Source: Caulobacterales bacterium RIFCSPHIGHO2_01_FULL_70_19
GTDB lineage: Bacteria > Pseudomonadota > Alphaproteobacteria > Caulobacterales > Caulobacteraceae
Reading direction: 5' to 3'
Assembly: GCA_001794825.1 (NCBI GenBank)
Contig: MGLK01000042.1
Span: 1 to 64,000 of the forward strand
DNA: 64,000 nt
The notes beneath the pieces are model-generated. The model was not told where the DNA came from and did not search any database. It was given only the letters and a program-made list of their open reading frames with translations. Each line of letters begins with the position of its first letter. The first letter of the stretch is position 1. Below are positions 58,811 through 64,000 of the stretch, piece after piece. Position numbers and translations under genes: made by a program.

Positions 58811-60592
58811 TCAGGCGGAGATCTGCGCGTCGGTGCGGACGGCGACGCGCGCGGCCGCCGGCGCGGACAGCGGGAACAGCAGGTCGATGAACCGCTCCGC
58901 CGTGGGCTGCGGCTCGTGGTTGGCGAGGCCCGGGCGCTCGTTGGCCTCGATGAAGGCGTAGTCGGGCTCGCGCGGCGACTTCACCATCAGGTCGATGCCG
59001 GTGACCGGAATGTCGATGGCCCGCGCCGCCGCCACGGCCGCCCGGATCAGCTCCGGATGGACCTCGTCGGTGACGTCATGGATGGTGCCGCCGAGGTGCA
59101 GGTTGGCCGCCTTGCGCACCAGCACTTCCTCGCCTTCCGGCGCCACGTCGTCCAGGCGGTAGCCCGCCTCGGCGAGAGTCCGTTCGGTCTCGGCGTCGAC
59201 CGGAATCCGCGACTCCCCGCCGGTCGCCGCCTCGCGCCGGCGGCTCTGGTGCTCGATCAACGACCGCAGGGTCGAGCGGCCGTCGCCGACGACCCGGGGC
59301 GGGCGGCGCAGGGCGCAGGCGACCACCTTGTAGTCGATGACCACCAGCCGCAGGTCCTCGCCCCGGACCTGCTCCTCGATCAGCACCTCCGAGCAGATGC
59401 GGCGGGCCCGTTCCAGCGCCGCCTCGACTTCGGCCGCGGTGGTCAGGCCCACGGCCACCCCCTGTCCCTGCTCGCCGCGGGCCGGCTTCACCACCAGGCT
59501 GCCGTAGGACTTCAGCGCCGCGGCGATGGCGGCGGGATCGTCGGCGTCGACCCGCGCCGGCACGCGGACGCCGGCCGCCTCGACGAGCCGCCGCGTCATG
59601 CGCTTGTCGTCGCAGATGCTCAGGGCCACCGCCGAGGTCAGTTCGGACAGGCTCTCGCGGCATCGCACGGAGCGTCCTCCCCAGCTGAGCCGGAACAGGC
59701 CGCCCTCGGCGTCGATGATCTCGGCATGAATGCCGCGGCGGCGCGCCTCGTCCACGATGATGCGGCCGTAGGGGTTCAGGTCCCGGTCGTCGCTGTGGCC
59801 GACGAACAGCACCTCGTTGATCGGGTTCTTCCGCTTCACGCCGAAGAAGTGGATGCGCCGGAAGCCCAGCTTCTCGTACAGGGCGATGGCCTGGACGTTG
59901 TCGTGCATGACCGACAGATCCATGTAGGCCAGACCCAGGGTCGCGAAATGTTCGGCCAGCCGGCGCACCAGCGCCTCGCCGATGCCGGGCTGGCTCGCCT
60001 GCGGATCGACGGCGAGGCACCACAGCGACGAGCCGCACTCGGGGTCCTCGAAGGCGCGCGCGTGATTGACCCCGGTCACGGTGCCGATCACCGCGCCGGA
60101 GGTGGTGTCCTCGGCCACGAAATAGATCAGGGCGCGGTCGTCGCGGGTCGACGCGAAGAACTCCGGCGGGACCTGCACCATCCGCCGCTTGGCGTAGATC
60201 TCGTTCACGGCCTGGGCGTCGGCCTCGGGGATCAGCCGCCGGACCGTGAAGCCGCGGGGCTGGCGCCGGCTGGCGCGATAGGTCGACAGGTCCAGCCGGT
60301 AGGCGTGCGAGGGGTCGAGGAAGACCTCCTGCGGGGCTTGGGCCAGCAGGACGTGCGGATTGCGGACGTAGAAGGCGATGTCGCGCCGGTCCGGCTGCTC
60401 GGCCCGCAGCGCCTCCACCAGCGGCTCCGCCGTCTCGAAGGTCTGGGCGAACAGCAGCCGCCCCCAGCCGCAGTCGAGCACGGCGTTCGGCGTCGGCCCG
60501 TCGCCCGTCTGCACCGGCGGCTTCAGCCCCTCGTGGCGCAGGCGCTTCAGCCGGTGGGCGTTGGGGCGGGGCGGGCGGGCGTCAGAGGCCAT
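58811..60592 (-). CDS. ngg: N-acetylglutaminylglutamine synthetase (GNAT plus ATP-grasp)
   Basis: A 593-residue two-domain enzyme. An N-terminal GNAT domain (about 110-270, SSLWCLAVDPQASQPGIGEALVRRL) acetylates glutamine; a C-terminal ATP-grasp domain (about 320-575, LVVKPARGEQGQGVAVGL, IDLMVKSPREPDYAFIEANERPGLANHEPQPTAERF) ligates a second glutamine. Together they make N-acetylglutaminylglutamine. Its start overlaps the asnO end by 11 bp. Confidence 0.93.
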   Translation of the reverse strand: MASDARPPRPNAHRLKRLRHEGLKPPVQTGDGPTPNAVLDCGWGRLLFAQTFETAEPLVEALRAEQPDRRDIAFYVRNPHVLLAQAPQEVFLDPSHAYRLDLSTYRASRRQPRGFTVRRLIPEADAQAVNEIYAKRRMVQVPPEFFASTRDDRALIYFVAEDTTSGAVIGTVTGVNHARAFEDPECGSSLWCLAVDPQASQPGIGEALVRRLAEHFATLGLAYMDLSVMHDNVQAIALYEKLGFRRIHFFGVKRKNPINEVLFVGHSDDRDLNPYGRIIVDEARRRGIHAEIIDAEGGLFRLSWGGRSVRCRESLSELTSAVALSICDDKRMTRRLVEAAGVRVPARVDADDPAAIAAALKSYGSLVVKPARGEQGQGVAVGLTTAAEVEAALERARRICSEVLIEEQVRGEDLRLVVIDYKVVACALRRPPRVVGDGRSTLRSLIEHQSRRREAATGGESRIPVDAETERTLAEAGYRLDDVAPEGEEVLVRKAANLHLGGTIHDVTDEVHPELIRAAVAAARAIDIPVTGIDLMVKSPREPDYAFIEANERPGLANHEPQPTAERFIDLLFPLSAPAAARVAVRTDAQISA

Positions 60593-62357
60593 GCTGCTGC
60601 ATCCACATCTCGAGAACGGCGACTTGCCAGAGCTCTGAACCCCGCAACGGGGTGATGTGTGCCGCGGGATCGTCGAACAGCCTGTCCAGATAACCCCTGT
60701 CGAACAGGCCGCGGTCGCGCGCCGCCTGGTTGGTCAGGGCCTCGCGCACCAGGTCGAGATACGGCCCCTGGATGTATTTCAGGGCCGGGACCGGGAAATA
60801 GCCCTTCGGGCGGTCGATGACCTCGGACGGGATCACCAGACGCGCCGCCTCCTTCAGCACCCCCTTGCCGCCTTGGGCCAGCTTGTGCTCGGGCGGAATG
60901 CGGCCGGCCAGTTCGACCAGCTCGTGGTCGAGGAACGGGACCCGCGCCTCCAGCCCCCAGGCCATGGTCATGTTGTCGACCCGCTTCACCGGGTCGTCGA
61001 CCAGCATCACCTGGCTGTCGAGCCGCAGCGCCTTGTCCACGGGCGTGTCGGCGCCCGGCTGCGCGAAATGCGCCTCGACCAGCGCCCGGCTGACGTCGAC
61101 ATCGGCCATGTACGCGCCGTTCAGCTGGGCCTTCAGCGTCTCGTGGCTGCGGTCGAAGAAGGCCTTGGCATAGGTCTCGACCGGGTCGGCCGCGTCGACC
61201 ATCGGCGGGTACCAGTGGTAGCCGCCGAACACCTCGTCCGCGCCCTGGCCCGACTGCACCACCTTGATGTGCTTCGAGACCTCCTGGCTGAGCAGGTAGA
61301 AGCCGACATTGTCGTAGCTCACCATCGGCTCCGACATCGCGCCGATGGTCCCCGGCAGGGCCTCCATCAGCCGCTGGTGCGGCACGAAGATCTTGTGGTG
61401 CTTGGTCCCGTAATGCTTCGCGATCAGGTCGGACCAGACGAACTCGTCGCCCTTCTCCCCGTTGGCCTCCTCGAAGCCGACCGAGAAGGTCATCAGGTCC
61501 TTCTGGCCCAGCTCGGCCAGCAGGCCGACGATCAGGCTGGAGTCGACCCCGCCCGACAGCAGCACGCCCACCGGCACGTCCGCCACCATGCGCCGCTTCA
61601 CCGCCGCGCGCAGACTGTCCAGCACCCGGTCGCGCCAGTCCTCGGCGGTCAGCGAGGCGTCCTCCGCATGGCGGGTCATGTCCGGCCGCCAGTACAGCCG
61701 GTCCTTCGCCGTCCCGTCCGCCTCGATGACCCGGATCGTCGCCGGCGGGAACTTCTTCACGCCCTTCAGCAGGGTGTGCGGCGGCGGAACCACCGCGTGG
61801 AAGGTCATGTAGTGGTGCAGGCCGACCGGATCGATCGTCGTGTCCACGTCGCCGGCCGCCAGCAGGGCCGGCAGGCTGGAGGCGAAGCGCAGCCGCTTGC
61901 CCTTTTCGGCGAGGTACAGCGGCTTGATGCCGAAGCGGTCGCGGGCGATCACCACCCGCCCGCTGTCGCGCTCGTGCAGGACGAAGGCGAACATGCCCTT
62001 GAAGCGGTCGACGCAGCGATCGCCCCAGGCCTTCCAGGCCTTGATGATCACCTCGGTGTCGCCGTGCGAGAAGAAGCGGAAGCCCAGCCCCTGCAGCTCC
62101 TCACGCAGTTCCGGATAGTTGTAGATGCAGCCGTTGAAGGCCAGCGTGATCCCGAGGTCGGCGTCGACCATCGGCTGCTGGGCCTTCTCCGACAGGTCGA
62201 TGATCTTCAGCCGTCGATGCCCCAGCCCCACGGGGCCGCGCAGCACGATGCCGGACCCGTCCGGTCCGCGGGGCGAGAGCGCATCCGTCATCCGCTGCAG
62301 CGCGCCGGCGTCGGCGGGCCGCCCGTCGAAATTGATCTCGCCGCTCAGACCACACAT
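60582..62357 (-). CDS. asnO: N-acetylglutaminylglutamine amidotransferase (asparagine-synthase-like)
   Basis: A 591-residue class II glutamine amidotransferase: nucleophile Cys2 (MCGLSGEINFDG), then an Asn-synthase domain with VLLSGGVDSSLIVGLLAELG and a pyrophosphate loop. It amidates N-acetylglutaminylglutamine to the final osmoprotectant NAGGN. AAGGAGGG precedes the ATG. It opens a three-gene operon with ngg and the peptidase. Confidence 0.92.
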   Translation of the reverse strand: MCGLSGEINFDGRPADAGALQRMTDALSPRGPDGSGIVLRGPVGLGHRRLKIIDLSEKAQQPMVDADLGITLAFNGCIYNYPELREELQGLGFRFFSHGDTEVIIKAWKAWGDRCVDRFKGMFAFVLHERDSGRVVIARDRFGIKPLYLAEKGKRLRFASSLPALLAAGDVDTTIDPVGLHHYMTFHAVVPPPHTLLKGVKKFPPATIRVIEADGTAKDRLYWRPDMTRHAEDASLTAEDWRDRVLDSLRAAVKRRMVADVPVGVLLSGGVDSSLIVGLLAELGQKDLMTFSVGFEEANGEKGDEFVWSDLIAKHYGTKHHKIFVPHQRLMEALPGTIGAMSEPMVSYDNVGFYLLSQEVSKHIKVVQSGQGADEVFGGYHWYPPMVDAADPVETYAKAFFDRSHETLKAQLNGAYMADVDVSRALVEAHFAQPGADTPVDKALRLDSQVMLVDDPVKRVDNMTMAWGLEARVPFLDHELVELAGRIPPEHKLAQGGKGVLKEAARLVIPSEVIDRPKGYFPVPALKYIQGPYLDLVREALTNQAARDRGLFDRGYLDRLFDDPAAHITPLRGSELWQVAVLEMWMQQHGL

Positions 62358-62385
62358 GGGCCCTCCTTGAATTGTGGAAGCAGCG

Positions 62386-62406
62386 CGTACAAATGGTTAG
62401 TGTACG
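62386..62406. promoter_or_regulatory. Palindromic operator between the NAGGN operon and marR
   Basis: CGTAC-N11-GTACG is a perfect inverted repeat in the 65-bp divergent gap. It overlaps candidate -10 regions for both directions (TTGAAA-N17-CATTTG minus; TTGAAT-N17-CAAATG plus), a position suited to a MarR-type repressor. Confidence 0.5.
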
Positions 62407-62422
62407 AAAGAGTTTCAACCCG

Positions 62423-62902
62423 ATGAGCGACATTTCCGCCCCGTCCGGGCCGGACCCCACCGCCGAACTGGTCCGCTCGGTGCGCCGCATCGCCCAGGCC
62501 ATCGACGTCCGCTCGCGCGAGATCGCCCGCCTGACCGGCCTCACCCTGCCCCAGCTGCTCGTGCTTCAGTCGATCCGGGCGCTGGGCGAAGTCAGCACCC
62601 ACGCCGTTTCCCGCGACGTCTCCATGTCGGCTCCGACCGTCGTCGCCGTGCTGGACCGGCTCGAGGCGCGCGGCCTGATCGTCCGCTACCGCTCGACCAG
62701 CGACCGCCGCATCGTTCACGCTCGCCTGACGCCCGCGGGCGAGGCGGCCCTGGTCGGCGCCCCCGGCCTGCTACGCCCCGGGGCCATGCGCACCCTCGCC
62801 GGGCTGCCGCCGGAACAGCGCGAGGCGCTGGCGGCGGCGATCCGCACCGTCACCGACCTCATCGGCCCCGAAAGCGAGCCGCCGCCCCCGCCGGCCCCCT
62901 GA
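62423..62902 (+). CDS. MarR-family regulator, probable NAGGN operon regulator
   Basis: ATG 62423 (MSDISAPSGPDPTAELVRSVRRIAQAIDVRS) gives 159 residues. Winged helix: TLPQLLVLQSIRALGEVSTHAVSRDVSMSAPTVVAVLDRLEARGLIVRYRSTSDRRIVHARLTPAGEAALV. A Pro-rich tail ends it. Divergent from asnO with a shared palindrome, so it probably controls osmoprotectant synthesis; ligand unknown. Confidence 0.88.
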   Translation: MSDISAPSGPDPTAELVRSVRRIAQAIDVRSREIARLTGLTLPQLLVLQSIRALGEVSTHAVSRDVSMSAPTVVAVLDRLEARGLIVRYRSTSDRRIVHARLTPAGEAALVGAPGLLRPGAMRTLAGLPPEQREALAAAIRTVTDLIGPESEPPPPPAP

Positions 62903-62925
62903 GCCCCCCTGAGCCCGGACGCAGA

Positions 62926-62955
62926 AAGGGCGGGCCCGTCTCCGGACCCGCCCTT
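62926..62955. terminator. Terminator between marR and groEL
   Basis: AAGGGCGGG pairs with CCCGCCCTT over a 12-nt loop that can itself pair further. It lies between convergent genes and can end both. Confidence 0.7.
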
Positions 62956-62987
62956 CCCGTGTCAGCCTCGGCTGGACGTTGGACCGC

Positions 62988-64000
62988 TTAGAAGTCCATG
63001 TCGCCCATGCCGCCCATGCCGCCCGGCATGCCGCCGCCGGCGCCGCCGGCCGAAGCCTTCTTCGGCGCGTCGGCCACGGCCGCTTCGGTGGTGATCAGGA
63101 TGCCGGCCACCGAGGCCGCGTCCTGCAGGGCGGTGCGGACCACCTTGGCCGGGTCGATGACGCCCATCTTCACCAGGTCGCCGTACTCTTCCGTCTGGGC
63201 GTTGAAGCCGAAGGCGGCGTCGTTCGACTCCAGCACCTTGCCGACCACGATCGAGCCCTCGACCCCGGCGTTCTCCGAGATCTGACGGATCGGGGCCTGC
63301 AGGGCCCGGCGGATGATGGCGATGCCCGCCTTCTGGTCGGGGTTGTCGCCTTCCATGCCCTCCAGCGCCTTGGACGCCTTCAGCAGGGCGATGCCGCCGC
63401 CCGGGACGATGCCTTCCTCGACCGCCGCGCGGGTGGCGTTGAGGGCGTCGTCGACGCGGTCCTTCTTCTCCTTGACCTCGACCTCGGTCGAGCCGCCGAC
63501 GCGGATCACCGCGACGCCGCCGGCCAGCTTGGCCAGACGCTCCTGCAGCTTCTCGCGGTCGTAGTCCGAGGTGGTCGCCTCGATCTGGGTCTTGATCTGG
63601 GCGATGCGGGCCTCGATGGCCGACTTCTCACCGACGCCGTCCACGATGGTGGTGTCGTCCTTGGTGATGGTGACCTTCTTGGCCTTGCCGAGCATGTCGA
63701 GGGTGACGTTCTCGAGCTTGATGCCGAGGTCTTCCGAGATCACCTGGCCGCCGGTCAGGACGGCGATGTCCTCCAGCATGGCCTTGCGGCGGTCGCCGAA
63801 GCCCGGGGCCTTGACGGCGGCGACGCGCAGGCCGCCGCGCAGCTTGTTGACCACCAGCGTGGCCAGGGCCTCGCCCTCGATGTCCTCGGCGATGATCAGC
63901 AGCGGACGGCCCGACTGCACCACGGCCTCGAGGATCGGCAGCATGGCCTGCAGCGAGGACAGCTTCTTCTCGTGGAGCAGGATGAGCGGCTCCTCGAGCT
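62988..64000 (-). CDS. groEL: Chaperonin GroEL (3' part, start beyond window)
   Basis: The frame is open to the window edge, giving about 337 C-terminal residues; the track entry begins at an internal Met. [60 protein letters not shown] and [30 protein letters not shown] are GroEL, followed by a Gly-Gly-Met tail ([16 protein letters not shown]). It folds proteins in the GroES-capped cavity. The apical, intermediate and equatorial regions seen are intact; groES would lie upstream. Confidence 0.96.
   Translation of the reverse strand, partial: LEEPLILLHEKKLSSLQAMLPILEAVVQSGRPLLIIAEDIEGEALATLVVNKLRGGLRVAAVKAPGFGDRRKAMLEDIAVLTGGQVISEDLGIKLENVTLDMLGKAKKVTITKDDTTIVDGVGEKSAIEARIAQIKTQIEATTSDYDREKLQERLAKLAGGVAVIRVGGSTEVEVKEKKDRVDDALNATRAAVEEGIVPGGGIALLKASKALEGMEGDNPDQKAGIAIIRRALQAPIRQISENAGVEGSIVVGKVLESNDAAFGFNAQTEEYGDLVKMGVIDPAKVVRTALQDAASVAGILITTEAAVADAPKKASAGGAGGGMPGGMGGMGDMDF

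Overview
The window comes from a very GC-rich alphaproteobacterium, most likely Caulobacteraceae and probably Brevundimonas. This is inferred from gene content: a DivL-type cell-cycle pseudokinase with tyrosine in the phosphoacceptor box, paired UrcA-family proteins, an S16 protein with a long Ala/Glu tail, an AtpD with an Ala/Lys-rich N-terminal extension, an AhpC/AhpD pair and an sdhCDAB-ferredoxin cluster. I see no rRNA, tRNA, CRISPR array, insertion sequence or prophage. It reads as chromosomal backbone with a few accessory islets.

Layout. 0-7.6 kb: an SMR efflux gene, then the F1 ATP synthase operon atpHAGDC on the minus strand with a metallophosphoesterase as last gene, then an exported endonuclease/phosphatase-family enzyme. 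7.6-14.1 kb: a two-gene Cys-rich exported operon, a TerC-family membrane protein, glutamine cyclotransferase, and the fatty-acid genes fabA, fabB and fabI with a cation:proton antiporter between fabB and fabI. 14.1-20.9 kb: KTSC and DUF3597 genes, ffh-rpsP-rimM, two UrcA-like genes and an M3 peptidase lipoprotein. 21-27.3 kb: murI, an SRPBCC protein, a divergent DUF2306/LytTR pair, ahpC-ahpD, SIMPL and HIT proteins. 27.4-32.8 kb: sdhC-sdhD-sdhA-[GFA]-sdhB-ferredoxin-[glycerate-kinase-like]-PilZ. 32.8-39.8 kb: a HAD phosphatase, divL, a zinicin-type metallopeptidase, rlmN, a DUF350 protein, a four-helix-bundle gene inside an inverted repeat, and a trypsin-like protease. 39.8-53 kb: M16 peptidase, oxyR and katG, EcsC, mdh, a YbjN-like protein, zapE, asd, rarD and a serine hydrolase. 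53-64 kb: M28 peptidase, a flavoprotein, a Gre factor, small proteins, the three-gene NAGGN osmoprotectant operon with a divergent MarR regulator, and the 3' part of groEL.

Functional links. The ahpC-ahpD and katG-oxyR loci look like one peroxide regulon: OxyR keeps both redox cysteines and the two promoters share a CTATC(T/G)AT element. The sdh operon has a clear -35/-10 promoter with a 20-bp palindrome upstream. The NAGGN operon and its divergent MarR gene share a palindrome over the promoter region. A LytTR membrane regulator has 16-bp direct repeats with 21-bp periodicity next to its start.

Most unusual structure. Two compact elements, at about 36.15-36.25 kb and 38.45-38.92 kb, are bounded by inverted arrays of G-rich heptamers. 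The larger has perfect 33-bp inverted arms and encloses only a four-helix-bundle (23S-intervening-sequence/Avd-like) gene, whose stop codon lies in the right arm. The smaller has the same architecture with a different heptamer and no gene. Each ends a few bases or less from a downstream ATG. They look like a small mobile or structured-RNA element family.

Limits. All calls rest on reading sequence and family knowledge; no database search was run. Starts were adjusted where the ORF track began too far upstream. Two genes seem to start at CTG, and one of them is truncated in the ORF track so that it loses its P-loop.
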